Source: Pseudomonadota bacterium (GTDB lineage: Bacteria > Pseudomonadota > Alphaproteobacteria > Micavibrionales > UBA2020). Taken from it: a stretch of DNA of 47,147 nucleotides. The notes below the pieces were generated by a model. The model made no database searches, was not told the origin of the DNA, and saw only the letters and a program-made list of their open reading frames with translations. The translations under genes and the position numbers were made by a program. This document shows, in pieces, positions 33,003 through 42,160 of the stretch (its first letter is position 1; each line of letters begins with the position of its first letter). The stretch lies in the NCBI GenBank assembly GCA_023444705.1, contig JAEXMB010000057.1:1-47147 (forward strand), written 5' to 3'.

Positions 33003-34139
33003 ATGACGCAAGACACCGCCACCGCAAACCGCACAGCACCGCCCGCGCCGAAAAATCCGGCGCGCGGGCTGACCGTACTTGGCATTGAAACCAGCTGCGA
33101 CGAAACTGCCGCCGCGATCGTGACGGGCCAGCGCGAGATTCTGGCGCAGTCGCTGGTCAGCCAGAAAGATCACGAAGCCTATGGCGGCGTCGTACCCGAA
33201 GTCGCCGCGCGCGCGCACCTGACGCATTTGCAAGACCAGATCGCGCGCGTCATGCGCGACAGCGGTTTGAGCTTTGGCGATCTTGACGCTGTCGCCGTGA
33301 CCGCAGGCCCCGGCCTGATCGGCGGCGTGCTGGTGGGGGCCCTGATGGCGAAATCCGTCGCGCTTGTGCATGACCTGCCACTGGTTGCCGTCAACCACCT
33401 TGAAGGCCATGCGCTGACCGCGCGGCTGACGGACGACGCGCCTTTTCCCTTCCTGCTGCTGCTGGTCTCGGGCGGGCATTGCCAGATTTTGATCGTGCAT
33501 GGCGTGGGGCAGTACACGCGCCTTGGCGCCACCATCGACGACGCGGTGGGCGAGGCCTTTGACAAGACCGCCAAGATGCTCGGCCTTGGCTATCCGGGCG
33601 GGCCTGCCGTCGAAAAGATGGCCGCGCGCTGCACGGATGTTGCCAAGGCGCGCGCGCGCTTTGCCCTGCCGCGTCCCTTGCTGGGACAGGACAGCTGCGA
33701 TTTTTCGTTTTCGGGCCTCAAGACCGCTGTCAAGCGCGCTGTCGACGCCCTGCCTGCCGGCGACGTCAGCATAGAAGATGCCGCCGACATCTGCGCCGCC
33801 TTTCAGGCCACGGTGGGCGACATCATCGAAGACCGCATCACCCGCGCCATCGCGCGCTATCTGGGAACCAAGCCGCAACACCCGACATTGGTCGTTGCGG
33901 GGGGTGTTGCCGCCAACCAGTATCTGCGCGGCCTGCTGACGGCGGCCTGCGACAGGCATGGTTTGCGCTTTGCGGCGCCGCCGATGAATTTATGCACCGA
34001 CAACGCCGCCATGATCGCCTGGGCGGGGATCGAGCGCGCGCAGCGCGGCCTGTTCGACGCCAGCGATTTCGCCATCCATACCCGCTGGCCGCTCGACCCG
34101 CATGCCGCGATCAGCAGCCCCAAATCGCAGAAAACCTGA
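33003..34139 (+). CDS. tsaD: tRNA N6-adenosine threonylcarbamoyltransferase TsaD
   Basis: A 378-residue ASKHA-fold enzyme that transfers the threonylcarbamoyl group to A37 of ANN-decoding tRNAs. Family segments: LGIETSCDETAAAI, VVPEVAARAHLTH with metal-binding His, NHLEGHALTARL with the other His, LLVSGGH, GEAFDKTAKMLGL and the C-terminal CTDNAAMIAWAG. I used ATG 33003 because it starts shortly before the catalytic domain; the open extension to 32865 runs into hemC. Gene order hemC-tsaD-gpsA is common in alphaproteobacteria. Confidence 0.97.
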   Translation: MTQDTATANRTAPPAPKNPARGLTVLGIETSCDETAAAIVTGQREILAQSLVSQKDHEAYGGVVPEVAARAHLTHLQDQIARVMRDSGLSFGDLDAVAVTAGPGLIGGVLVGALMAKSVALVHDLPLVAVNHLEGHALTARLTDDAPFPFLLLLVSGGHCQILIVHGVGQYTRLGATIDDAVGEAFDKTAKMLGLGYPGGPAVEKMAARCTDVAKARARFALPRPLLGQDSCDFSFSGLKTAVKRAVDALPAGDVSIEDAADICAAFQATVGDIIEDRITRAIARYLGTKPQHPTLVVAGGVAANQYLRGLLTAACDRHGLRFAAPPMNLCTDNAAMIAWAGIERAQRGLFDASDFAIHTRWPLDPHAAISSPKSQKT

Positions 34140-34161
34140 CCGGACGGAAAGGACGCCCGCT

Positions 34162-35184
34162 ATGGACAAGATCTTCAAGAACATCACCGTGATCGGCAGC
34201 GGCGCATGGGGCACCGCGCTGGCGCAGATGCTGGCGGGGCAGCACCGCATGGATACGCGCGTGATCCTGTATGCACGCGACAGCGATGTTGCGACCGACA
34301 TCAACGCCCATCACGAAAACACCAAGTACCTCAAAGGCTGTTCGCTCTCACCCGCGCTGATCGCGGTCAGCGACCTGGCCGCTGCGGTGAGCGAGGCCGA
34401 CATCATCGTCATGGCCACCCCTGCGCAATATTTCGCCGCGACCTTTGCCGCCGTGGCGCAGCACGCGCGCGCGGGTGTTCCCGTCATCAATACGGCCAAG
34501 GGCATTTCAATGGAAACCGGCGAGCGCCTGAGCCAGATCGCGCAACGCATCGCGCCGAACCTGCCCTACGGCGTGCTGTCGGGCCCGTCCTTCGCGCACG
34601 AAGTCGCCAAGGGCCTGCCGACAGCGCTGACACTGGCCACACGTAACATCAAGCTTGAAGAATCGCGCGGCTGGGCCGCAACGCTGAGCAGCCCGACCTT
34701 TCGCCCCTACCTCAGCGACGACATCGTGGGCGTTGAATATGGCGGCGCGCTCAAGAACGTCATCGCCATTGCCTGCGGCGTCGTGCATGGGCGCAAACTT
34801 GGCGAAAACGCGCGCGCGGCGGTGATGATCCGCGGCATGGCCGAAATCACGCGTCTGGCCGTGGCGGCAGGCGCATACGAACATACCTTCCTTGGCCTTG
34901 CGGGCATGGGCGATCTGGTGCTGACGTGCAATTCGATGGCGTCGCGCAATTTCTCCCTCGGTGCCGCGCTTGGCGAGGGCAAGTCGCTCAAGGACGTCAT
35001 GCAGGGCCGCGTCAGCGTGGCCGAGGGCGTGGCCACCGCCAAGGCCGTCGCCGCCGAAGCGCAACAGCGCAAGATCGACATGCCGATCTGCAATGCCGTC
35101 AACGACCTGCTGCATAATAGCAAGCCTTTGGACGAGATCATCAACAACCTGCTCAGCCGCGACCTCAAGGCCGAGCGCGAATAA
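34162..35184 (+). CDS. gpsA: glycerol-3-phosphate dehydrogenase [NAD(P)+]
   Basis: A 340-residue enzyme reducing dihydroxyacetone phosphate to sn-glycerol-3-phosphate for phospholipid synthesis. NAD(P)-binding IGSGAWGTALA at about residue 11; catalytic-Lys region GVEYGGALKNVIAIA; VLSGPSFAHEVAKGLPTA and GLAGMGDLVLTCNS are also present. AAAGGA lies 10 bases upstream of ATG 34162, which is therefore preferred to the open frame from 34102. It follows tsaD by 22 bases and precedes the EVE gene by 15. Confidence 0.97.
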   Translation: MDKIFKNITVIGSGAWGTALAQMLAGQHRMDTRVILYARDSDVATDINAHHENTKYLKGCSLSPALIAVSDLAAAVSEADIIVMATPAQYFAATFAAVAQHARAGVPVINTAKGISMETGERLSQIAQRIAPNLPYGVLSGPSFAHEVAKGLPTALTLATRNIKLEESRGWAATLSSPTFRPYLSDDIVGVEYGGALKNVIAIACGVVHGRKLGENARAAVMIRGMAEITRLAVAAGAYEHTFLGLAGMGDLVLTCNSMASRNFSLGAALGEGKSLKDVMQGRVSVAEGVATAKAVAAEAQQRKIDMPICNAVNDLLHNSKPLDEIINNLLSRDLKAERE

Positions 35185-35199
35185 GGATATATACCGACG

Positions 35200-35610
35200 A
35201 TGGCTTACTGGCTGATCAAATCCGAACCCGACGCCTATTCTTTCGCGCAGATGCAAAAGGACAAAAAGACCGGCTGGACGGGCGTGCGCAACTATCAGGC
35301 CGCCAACAACATGAAGGCGATGCAAAAAGGCGACATCTGCTTTTTCTATCATTCCAACGAGGGCAAGGAGATCGTCGGCACGGTCGAAGTCGCCAAGACC
35401 TATATGCCCGACCCCACGGATGAGAGCGCAAAATTCGGCATGGTCGAGGTCAACAGCCCCAAAGCCGTGAAAACGCCGCTGACGCTGGCCGCGATCAAGG
35501 AACATACGACGCTGAAAAACATGGCGTTCGTCAAGCAATCGCGCCTGTCGGTGTCACCCGTCACGGCGGCGGAGGCGAAAATCATCTATAAGCTTACGGG
35601 CCTGGCATGA
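35200..35610 (+). CDS. EVE domain protein
   Basis: A 136-residue single-domain protein of the EVE family (PUA-like fold; relatives bind modified bases in DNA or RNA). Recognised by MAYWLIKSEPDAYSF, GWTGVRNYQAANNMK, MQKGDICFFYHSN, GTVEVAKTYMPDPT and the final FVKQSRLSV. It is common downstream of gpsA in alphaproteobacteria. An AAGGATAT-type site precedes the ATG. Its stop overlaps the next start by 4 bases (ATGA). Confidence 0.93.
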   Translation: MAYWLIKSEPDAYSFAQMQKDKKTGWTGVRNYQAANNMKAMQKGDICFFYHSNEGKEIVGTVEVAKTYMPDPTDESAKFGMVEVNSPKAVKTPLTLAAIKEHTTLKNMAFVKQSRLSVSPVTAAEAKIIYKLTGLA

Positions 35611-36182
35611 CAGCGCCGCTGCACACCAACTGGGTGGCGATCATCGGGGCGCCGTCGTCGGGCAAATCGTCGGTGATCGAAGAACTCGCCACGCGCGGCT
35701 ATATGGTGGAGCGTGAAGTCGCGCGCGCCTATATCGAGGAACGCATGGCGCATGGCGCCTCGCTTGAAGACGTGCGCGGGCCTGAAGGTATCCAGCACAT
35801 GCAACGCCAGATCTTTGCGCGGTCCGTTGCGCGCGACGAACAGCTTGACCCCACAGCACTGGTCTTTTTCGACCGCGGTCTGGGCGACGCGATTTTTTAT
35901 TACAAGCGCGCCGGCCTTGACCCCGCACCGGTCTGGGACGTCTCGCGGCATTATCGCTATCGCGCGGTATTCATGCTGCAACGCCTGCCGATCACCGCCG
36001 ACAATATCCGCACCGAGGACGATGCGGCGGCGCAACAAATGCAACAGGCGTTTTACGCGGACTATCTGGCGCTTGGTTATGACGTCGTCATGGTGCCTGT
36101 CATGTCCATAACCGAGCGTGCGGATTTCATTTTGCAGCACTTGCGCCTGCCTGCCCTTTCCAGCGCCACCGCGATCGCCTAA
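35607..36182 (+). CDS. P-loop ATPase/kinase-like protein (AAA_28 type)
   Basis: A 191-residue protein with Walker A IIGAPSSGKSS at about residue 12. The EVARAYIEERM segment and FFDRGLGDAIFYYK (a DRG-like acidic strand end) match the AAA_28/NadR-kinase-like group of small P-loop NTPases. These often act as nucleotide or small-molecule kinases; the substrate is not known. It overlaps the EVE gene by 4 bases, so the two are translationally coupled, and precedes acs by 43 bases. Confidence 0.82.
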   Translation: MTAPLHTNWVAIIGAPSSGKSSVIEELATRGYMVEREVARAYIEERMAHGASLEDVRGPEGIQHMQRQIFARSVARDEQLDPTALVFFDRGLGDAIFYYKRAGLDPAPVWDVSRHYRYRAVFMLQRLPITADNIRTEDDAAAQQMQQAFYADYLALGYDVVMVPVMSITERADFILQHLRLPALSSATAIA

Positions 36183-36225
36183 ACTTCCTGCATCACTGCC
36201 AATACGCTGATGCACGGAGTTTGTC

Positions 36226-38172
36226 ATGACCACTGATGTTTTCCCTGTTCCCGCCGCTTTCGCCGCCAGGACGTTGCTCGACGGCGAAGCCTACAAGAAA
36301 ATGTACGCGCAGTCGGTCGAACATCCCGATGCCTTCTGGGCCGAACAGGCAAAAACGCTGGAATGGATCAAGCCCTTCACCACCGTCAGCGACGTCGACT
36401 TCGCCGATCAGGCGCGCATCAAGTGGTTTGCCGACGGCACGCTTAATGCCTGCTACAACTGTGTCGACCGCCACCTGCCGGAAAAATCCCATCGCGTCGC
36501 GCTGATCCGCGAGGGCGACGAGGCGGGCGACAGCTCCACCATCACCTATGGCGAGCTGAAAGACCAGATCTGCCGCCTGGCCAACGCGCTCAAGGAACGT
36601 GGCGTCAAAAAGGGCGACCGCGTGACCATCTATATGCCGATGGTGCCCGAAGCCGTGGTGTCGATGCTGGCCTGCGCGCGCATCGGCGCGGTGCATAGCG
36701 TCGTCTTTGGCGGTTTTTCACCAAGCTCGCTGCGCGACCGTATTCTTGACTGTGAAAGCACCGTCGTCATCACTGCCGACGAGGGCAAACGCGGCGGCAA
36801 ACGCGTGCCGCTCAAAGCCAATTGCGACGAGGCGCTGAAAAGCTGCCCCGCCGTGCATAGCGTCATTACGCTCAGGCACACCGGCAGCGGCGCTGCGATG
36901 CAGGACGGCCGCGACGTCGACTATGCCGAGATCTGCGCGAAGCAGTCCACGGACTGCCCGTGCGAGGAAATGGGCGCTGAAGACCCGCTGTTCATCCTCT
37001 ATACCTCGGGATCGACGGGCAAGCCCAAGGGCGTGCTGCACACCACCGGCGGCTATCTGCTTTATGCATCGCTGACGCATAAATATATCTTTGACCTCAA
37101 GGATGACGATATTTACTGGTGTACGGCGGATGTGGGCTGGGTCACGGGCCACAGTTATATCGTCTACGGTCCGCTTGCCAACGGCGCGACGTCGCTGGTG
37201 TTTGAAGGCGTGCCGCAACACCCCGACTGGGGCCGTTTCTGGGATGTGGTCGACCGCCACAAAGTGACGATTCTCTATACCGCTCCCACCGCCATCCGCG
37301 CGTTGCTCAAGGAAGGCGACGAACATGTCAAAAAGCACAGCCGCAAAAGCCTGCGCCTGCTTGGCTCGGTCGGGGAGCCGATTAACGAGGAAGCGTGGCT
37401 GTGGTACTACAACGTGGTCGGCGAAGGCCGCTGCCCCATCGTCGATACGTGGTGGCAAACGGAAACCGGCGGCATCCTGATTGCAACGCCGCCGGGCGCT
37501 GCTGCACAAAAACCCGCACATGCGGGCCTGCCGTTTTTTGGCGTGCGCCCCGCACTGGTCGATGCCGAAGGCAAGTTTCTTGACGGCGTGGCCGAGGGCA
37601 ATCTTGTGCTGACCCATAGCTGGCCCGGCCAGATGCGCACGGTGTTTCGCGACCACGAACGCTTTGTGCAGACCTATTTTTCAACCTACAAGGGCATGTA
37701 TTTCACCGGCGACGGCGCCAAAAGGGATGCTGACGGCTATTACCGCATCACGGGACGCGTGGATGATGTCATCAATGTGTCGGGCCACCGCTTTGGCACG
37801 GCGGAAATCGAAGAAGCCCTCAACAGCCACGACGCCATCGCCGAAAGCGCGGTCGTGGGCTATCCGCATGACCTTAAAGGCCAGGGCATCTTTGCCTATG
37901 TGATTCTCAACAGCGATGCGAGCGAGAGCGACACCCTGCGCGCCGACATCGTCAAGCACGTACGCAAGGAAATCGGCCCCATCGCATCGCCCGATGTGTT
38001 GCTCATCACGCCGGGCCTGCCCAAAACCCGCTCGGGCAAGATCATGCGCCGCATCCTGCGCAAGGTTGCGGAAGGCGCGGTCGATCAGCTTGGCGATACC
38101 TCGACACTGGCCGATCCTGCCATCGTGGAGCTGATCGTCGATAAATACCACCAGATGAAAAAAGCCGGATAA
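36226..38172 (+). CDS. acs: acetyl-CoA synthetase (acetate-CoA ligase)
   Basis: A 648-residue AMP-forming enzyme making acetyl-CoA from acetate, ATP and CoA. P-loop-like YTSGSTGKPKGVLHTTGGY at about residue 260, DTWWQTETGG, then GRVDDVINVSGHRFGTAEIE, and the C-terminal PKTRSGKIMRRIL, whose Lys is the regulatory acetylation site in homologues. Full length. A GGAG site at 36216-36219 precedes the ATG; a 6-bp inverted repeat TGCATC (36189-36194) / GATGCA (36209-36214) ends just before it and could influence translation. It converges with the M48 protease gene. Confidence 0.98.
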   Translation: MTTDVFPVPAAFAARTLLDGEAYKKMYAQSVEHPDAFWAEQAKTLEWIKPFTTVSDVDFADQARIKWFADGTLNACYNCVDRHLPEKSHRVALIREGDEAGDSSTITYGELKDQICRLANALKERGVKKGDRVTIYMPMVPEAVVSMLACARIGAVHSVVFGGFSPSSLRDRILDCESTVVITADEGKRGGKRVPLKANCDEALKSCPAVHSVITLRHTGSGAAMQDGRDVDYAEICAKQSTDCPCEEMGAEDPLFILYTSGSTGKPKGVLHTTGGYLLYASLTHKYIFDLKDDDIYWCTADVGWVTGHSYIVYGPLANGATSLVFEGVPQHPDWGRFWDVVDRHKVTILYTAPTAIRALLKEGDEHVKKHSRKSLRLLGSVGEPINEEAWLWYYNVVGEGRCPIVDTWWQTETGGILIATPPGAAAQKPAHAGLPFFGVRPALVDAEGKFLDGVAEGNLVLTHSWPGQMRTVFRDHERFVQTYFSTYKGMYFTGDGAKRDADGYYRITGRVDDVINVSGHRFGTAEIEEALNSHDAIAESAVVGYPHDLKGQGIFAYVILNSDASESDTLRADIVKHVRKEIGPIASPDVLLITPGLPKTRSGKIMRRILRKVAEGAVDQLGDTSTLADPAIVELIVDKYHQMKKAG

Positions 38173-38179
38173 AAACGGC

Positions 38180-39205
38180 CTAGCCCCACGGACGCTTGGG
38201 CGCCCGCCGCAACGATACCTGCGGCACCGGCACGGGCGTGCCGGTCATGCGTGACAGTACCTCGACCCTGCTTTCGATCGAGGGGTGCGTGGCGAACAGC
38301 CCCATGAAGCGGTGGCTGTTTTCAATGCACATCATCTGCACGTCATCAGGCATGCCCTTGACCTGATCCTTGCCCGAGATGCGCAGCAATGCGCGCATCA
38401 TGCCTTCGGGATTTTTGGTCATCTCGACCGCGCCAGCATCGGCCATATACTCGCGCCGGCGCGACAGCGCAAAGCGGATCAGGATGGAAAAGATATAACC
38501 GACAAACAGGATCGCCAGCGCCAGCAGGATCACTGCACCGCCGCCGCCCTTGCGGTCGTTGCTGTTGCCGTACATGCGCGGGCTGCCGCCGTACATCAGC
38601 GAGCGGAAGGCCATTTCAGACAAAAAGCCGATCATACCCACGAAGATCACGGAAATAATCAGCAGGCGCACATCGCGGTGCATGATGTGCGACAACTCGT
38701 GCGCGATCACGCCTTCCAGTTCATCGTCACTCAGCGCCTCGATAATGCCGCGCGTCAGCACGATTTTATACGTCTTGTCGTTGATGCCGCTGGCATAGGC
38801 GTTCAGTGCGGGGCTGTCGATGACCTCAAATGCCGGCATCGCAACACCCTGCGAGATGCAGAGATTTTCCAGCATATTGTAGATTTTGGGCATCTGCTGG
38901 CGCGTGATGGGTTGCGATCCCGTGGCGGCGCGCATCATGGCGCCGTGAAAGAAATAGGCGATGACGAACCACACCCCCGCCGCAATCACCGCCCAATGGC
39001 CATACATCAGCGTCGATTGCCACGCCGATGCAAAGGCGGCGTTCCAGTCAAGCGGCGCGCCATAGGGCTGGCCCATTGCCGCAAGACCCGCGAAGAACGC
39101 GAACATCATGCCCGCCAGCAAAACAGGAAAACCCGCCAGCAAAAGCACGGAGCGCAGCTGGTTGTTCATGATATGCGTGGTCAGGCCTGTGGCGACAAGA
39201 GCCAT
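38180..39205 (-). CDS. M48 family membrane metalloprotease (HtpX-like)
   Basis: A 341-residue membrane protease. Two hydrophobic segments precede the zinc motif VIAHELSHIMH (HExxH) at about residue 168; two more follow, and the third zinc ligand is the Glu in SRRREYMADAGAVEM. A Gly-rich insert (about 226-235) separates the later helices, making it longer than classical HtpX. Role in membrane protein quality control is inferred from the family. Paired with lemA (7 bases upstream), an arrangement seen for other M48/LemA pairs. The start is uncertain: Met13 (ATG 39169) is an alternative to 39205. Confidence 0.9.
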   Translation of the reverse strand: MALVATGLTTHIMNNQLRSVLLLAGFPVLLAGMMFAFFAGLAAMGQPYGAPLDWNAAFASAWQSTLMYGHWAVIAAGVWFVIAYFFHGAMMRAATGSQPITRQQMPKIYNMLENLCISQGVAMPAFEVIDSPALNAYASGINDKTYKIVLTRGIIEALSDDELEGVIAHELSHIMHRDVRLLIISVIFVGMIGFLSEMAFRSLMYGGSPRMYGNSNDRKGGGGAVILLALAILFVGYIFSILIRFALSRRREYMADAGAVEMTKNPEGMMRALLRISGKDQVKGMPDDVQMMCIENSHRFMGLFATHPSIESRVEVLSRMTGTPVPVPQVSLRRAPKRPWG

Positions 39206-39212
39206 GACGCGG

Positions 39213-39773
39213 TCAGAACTTGACGCCGGGCGGGGTGGCGACAGCGGCTTTTTCGGTTTCGCTCAGCTCGAAAAACGCTTCTTCTTTAAAACCGAACAGG
39301 CGCGCGACCAGCACGGCCGGAAACTGCGTGACGGCCGTGTTGTATTCGTTGGTGGCGCTGTTGAAGAAACGGCGTGCGGCGGCGATCTTGTTTTCGATGT
39401 CGCTCAACTCCGCCTGCAATTGCTGGAAGTTCTGGTCAGCCTTGAGCTGTGGATAGTTTTCCGCCACTGCCATCAGGTTCATCATCGCGGCACCAAGGCC
39501 GGCCTCGGCCTTGAGGCGGTCGTCGATGGTGCCGCCGCGCATGGCGCTGGCACGCGCCGCCGTCACCTGTTCGAACACGCCCTTTTCATGGCCTGCATAT
39601 CCCTTGACGGTTTCGACCAGATTGGGAATCAGGTCATGGCGCAGCTTGAGCTGCACGTCGATGTCGGCAAAGGCGTTCTTGCGGCGCTGGACCAGCGCGA
39701 CAAGCCGGTTGTAGATCATCACCAGCACCAGCGCGGCAACGCCAAGACCCACCCAAACCATCCAGCTTTCCAT
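39213..39773 (-). CDS. lemA: LemA family protein
   Basis: A 186-residue protein with an N-terminal membrane segment (about residues 5-22) followed by helical coiled-coil sequence: RKNAFADIDVQLKLRHDLIP, ETVKGYAGHEKGVFEQVT, then ENYPQLKADQNFQQLQAELS. This is the standard LemA pattern; family function is unsettled. It directly precedes the M48 protease gene and both probably form one unit. Upstream is the strong minus-strand terminator at 39819-39852, so lemA must use its own promoter. Confidence 0.93.
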   Translation of the reverse strand: MESWMVWVGLGVAALVLVMIYNRLVALVQRRKNAFADIDVQLKLRHDLIPNLVETVKGYAGHEKGVFEQVTAARASAMRGGTIDDRLKAEAGLGAAMMNLMAVAENYPQLKADQNFQQLQAELSDIENKIAAARRFFNSATNEYNTAVTQFPAVLVARLFGFKEEAFFELSETEKAAVATPPGVKF

Positions 39774-39818
39774 GATGCGTATCCTCCCTGTTGATGTCGA
39801 GTATAAGGCGAAAAGAGG

Positions 39819-39852
39819 GAAAAAGAAAACCGGTCGGGTCGCCCCGGCCGGT
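39819..39852 (-). terminator. strong minus-strand intrinsic terminator
   Basis: Stem 39829-39852 (ACCGG-x-CGGG, loop TCGC, CCCG-x-CCGGT) followed on the minus strand by TTTCTTTTTCCC. It ends whatever is transcribed leftward through 39853-40273. Confidence 0.88.
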
Positions 39853-40273
39853 TATCTTTGGCGCAAACAATGCACGAACAGGAACCCCACACCCCATATA
39901 TCAAACGGTTCTGCCATGCCGGCGCATCAAGAGGGACATAACGCCGCACAGAGATACGGCATGCTGCACCCATAATGCTGGCCAAACAGTGGCGGGTCGG
40001 GGTCCGGAACGGCAATCTGTCAACGCCGCTCACGTCGGCACCCGGCTCGCCACCTTTGGCTGGCTAGTACAAGACCGGCAGATCAAGCCCGCAAAGTCGG
40101 GCCGGCCATGCTGGGGACGTGACAGGGATGCGGGTTTCAGGCGCATATATCAGTACAGCGAAGGCAGGAATGATCTGGCGACCATTCTTTTATCTTATCA
40201 TTGAAAAGTTAAAGATCCGGTTAACGGCGTGCAGATCTCACGCATCATCCATGCAGCGGTGGCATCTGTGCTG
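39853..40273 (-). other. 420-bp non-coding structured interval, possible ncRNA
   Basis: No supportable ORF lies here; the open frames have no ribosome-binding site or family features. The interval ends in the terminator above. It contains a long imperfect hairpin at 39989-40053 (GTGGCG...CGCCAC closing a 13-bp stem with two G-U pairs, internal CGGC/GCCG), a 5-bp perfect hairpin GCCCG/CGGGC at 40087-40102, and CACGTC/GACGTG at 40031-40036 and 40116-40121. It may be a long 3' tail of the Sel1 gene ending at 40274, or a separate RNA. I could not match it to tmRNA, RNase P RNA, SRP RNA, 6S RNA or a known riboswitch. Confidence 0.45.
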
Positions 40274-41677
40274 TCAATCGTACTGCGCCTCGTCGCGGCT
40301 GCCGGGTGCAAACGCACCACCCGCACCCATCGAATCCGCACCGTCCTGCACGGGCGCGACGAAGGTCTGCCGCTGCCACGACGCGACGGCCTGACGCGCC
40401 TGTTCGGATTCCGACACGCTCAACCCGTTGACGGCGTCAATGCGCTCGACGATCGCCTGATCGCGGGCTTCGCCTTCGGGCAGGTTTTCAACCGCAAGGG
40501 CAAACCATTTGTATGCCTCGATGCGGTCGCGCTGCACGCCGCCCACACCCTCGCGGTAGCGGCGACCCAGTTCCATCTGCGCGTGGCCGTCGCCATAGTT
40601 CGCGGCTTTTTTATACCAGGTCAGGGCCTGTTCCTGCGCGGTCGCGCTCTTGCCGGTCAGGCCACGGTCATACATCGATGCGATGGCAACCATCGACAGG
40701 GTGTTGCCATGTTCATCGGCGGCCCTGGTGTACCAGCGCAATGCTTCCCTGGCGTCCTTGGGCAGGCCAAGGCCGGTTTCATACATATAGCCAAGGCGGT
40801 GTTGCGCCTTGTCGTAGCCTTGTGCGGCGGCGTGGTAATACCAGATGGCGGCTTCCGACGGTCCGGCGCCGCTGACCTCGCCACTATCGTAAAGGCGTGC
40901 CAGGGCGTATTGCGAGGGCCCGTGGCCTTGCTCTGCCGCGCGGCGGTACCAGTCGATGGCGCGCGCGTAATCCTTGTCGACGCCAAGGCCGTAGCGGTAC
41001 ATGCCGCCCAGCGCGTTCTGCGCGTACATATCGCCCTGGTTGGCGGCAAAGGTATACCATTTGATGGCTTCCTGCGGGTTTTTCTTCACCCCTTCGCCGC
41101 GGCGGTACATGGTGGCAAGGTTATATTGCGCACGCGGGTTGCCTTGCGATGCGGCCTGCTGGAACCACTGGATGGCCAGGGGCAGGTCTTTGCGGTAAGG
41201 CTTGCCCGAGCGCAACATGGTGGCAAGGTTGTTTTGCGCGATGGCATCGCCCATTTGCGCTGCGCGCGTGTACCATGTAAAGGCTTGTTTTTCGTCGCGC
41301 TCTACGCCGTGGCCGATGGAATAGATATATCCCATGTAGACGACAGCGGGCAGGAAGTTCTGGCTGGCGGATTTTTCGTACCAGCGCGCGGCCTGATACA
41401 GATCACGCCCCATGCCAAGGCCCGCATCAAGCATATAGGCCAGATAATATTGTGCCTGCGGATCGCCGCCTGCGGCCAGCTTCCAGAAATAGCGACCGGC
41501 CAGCTGGTTGTCGCCAAAGTTGAACGCCTGCATGGCCGCACCGAGCGACACGTCTTCGGCCATCTGCGCCTGTGCGGGCTGCACCGATATAAAAACGGCC
41601 AGCACTGCCGCAAGGGCGGTTGCGGGCAAAAAGCGGGCGGGCGGTTTGGGCGCGGGCGAGCGGGTCATATCCATCAC
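40274..41677 (-). CDS. secreted Sel1-repeat protein (about nine repeats)
   Basis: A 467-residue protein with a signal peptide (about residues 1-38, ending QPAQA before QMAED). About nine Sel1 repeats run from residue 65 to 400, each of the form AQxxLxxMYxxGxGVxxDxxxAxxWYxxAA; clear examples are RAQYNLATMYRRGEGVKKN and YAQNALGGMYRYGLGVDKD. A Pro/Gly-rich tail follows. Such proteins act as periplasmic or outer-membrane scaffolds; partner unknown. Start could also be one of the Met residues at 2 or 4. Terminates into the structured interval to its left. Confidence 0.88.
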   Translation of the reverse strand: MMDMTRSPAPKPPARFLPATALAAVLAVFISVQPAQAQMAEDVSLGAAMQAFNFGDNQLAGRYFWKLAAGGDPQAQYYLAYMLDAGLGMGRDLYQAARWYEKSASQNFLPAVVYMGYIYSIGHGVERDEKQAFTWYTRAAQMGDAIAQNNLATMLRSGKPYRKDLPLAIQWFQQAASQGNPRAQYNLATMYRRGEGVKKNPQEAIKWYTFAANQGDMYAQNALGGMYRYGLGVDKDYARAIDWYRRAAEQGHGPSQYALARLYDSGEVSGAGPSEAAIWYYHAAAQGYDKAQHRLGYMYETGLGLPKDAREALRWYTRAADEHGNTLSMVAIASMYDRGLTGKSATAQEQALTWYKKAANYGDGHAQMELGRRYREGVGGVQRDRIEAYKWFALAVENLPEGEARDQAIVERIDAVNGLSVSESEQARQAVASWQRQTFVAPVQDGADSMGAGGAFAPGSRDEAQYD

Positions 41678-41695
41678 TATAGACTAACAGATGCA

Positions 41696-41741
41696 CAAAA
41701 AAGTTAATACCCCCGGCGGCGGGCCGCAATCGGGGGTATTA
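41696..41741 (-). terminator. intrinsic terminator of gapR
   Basis: Perfect 10-bp stem TAATACCCCC (41705-41714) / GGGGGTATTA (41732-41741), with AC then six T on the minus strand (41697-41702). The gap between the stem arms is itself G/C-rich and palindromic. Confidence 0.88.
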
Positions 41742-41776
41742 AAAAATATCTGCGCTGTCAGGGGCGTTCAGATCGC

Positions 41777-42046
41777 TTATTCGGCCATGCCAAGGGCAGC
41801 CATGTAGAGTTCGAGCAATTCCTGCTCCTCGCGGCGCTTTTCCAGATTGGCTTTGCGCATGCTGACGATCTTGCGCATGATTTTCGGCTCGAACCCCGTC
41901 GATTTGGCTTCGCTGTAAACGTCGCGGATATCCTCGCCCAGCGCCTTTTTTTCTTCTTCCAGACGCTCGATGCGCTCGATGAAAGATTTCAGGCGGTTAC
42001 CCGAGATTTCACCAGTGTCGTTCGCTTGTTTCTGGGCTTCGGCCAT
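41777..42046 (-). CDS. gapR: DUF2312 family nucleoid-associated protein (GapR)
   Basis: An 89-residue coiled-coil protein. GNRLKSFIERIERLEEEKKA, IRDVYSEAKSTGFEPK and IVSMRKANLEKRREEQELL are the family signature. In Caulobacter, GapR binds overtwisted A/T-rich DNA and helps topoisomerases during replication. A GGAG site precedes the ATG by about 8 bases. It is followed by a terminator and so appears monocistronic. Confidence 0.93.
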   Translation of the reverse strand: MAEAQKQANDTGEISGNRLKSFIERIERLEEEKKALGEDIRDVYSEAKSTGFEPKIMRKIVSMRKANLEKRREEQELLELYMAALGMAE

Positions 42047-42160
42047 ATTCAGTACTCCGCGCGGGGGTGGTGTTCAAGTGGCGGCAAGTCTAGCCAGCAG
42101 GCGCGCGCGGTCAAGCGCTTTGGCGCTGCGCGCGGCAACTGCTTGTTTATAGGGGCAGAA

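Noticed and set aside
39995..40056. Resemblance to SRP (4.5S) RNA around GTCCGGAA on the + strand
   Set aside because: The GGAA loop context is present but the required downstream segment of the conserved helix 8 (AGCAGCC-type sequence) is missing, and the terminator lies on the opposite strand.
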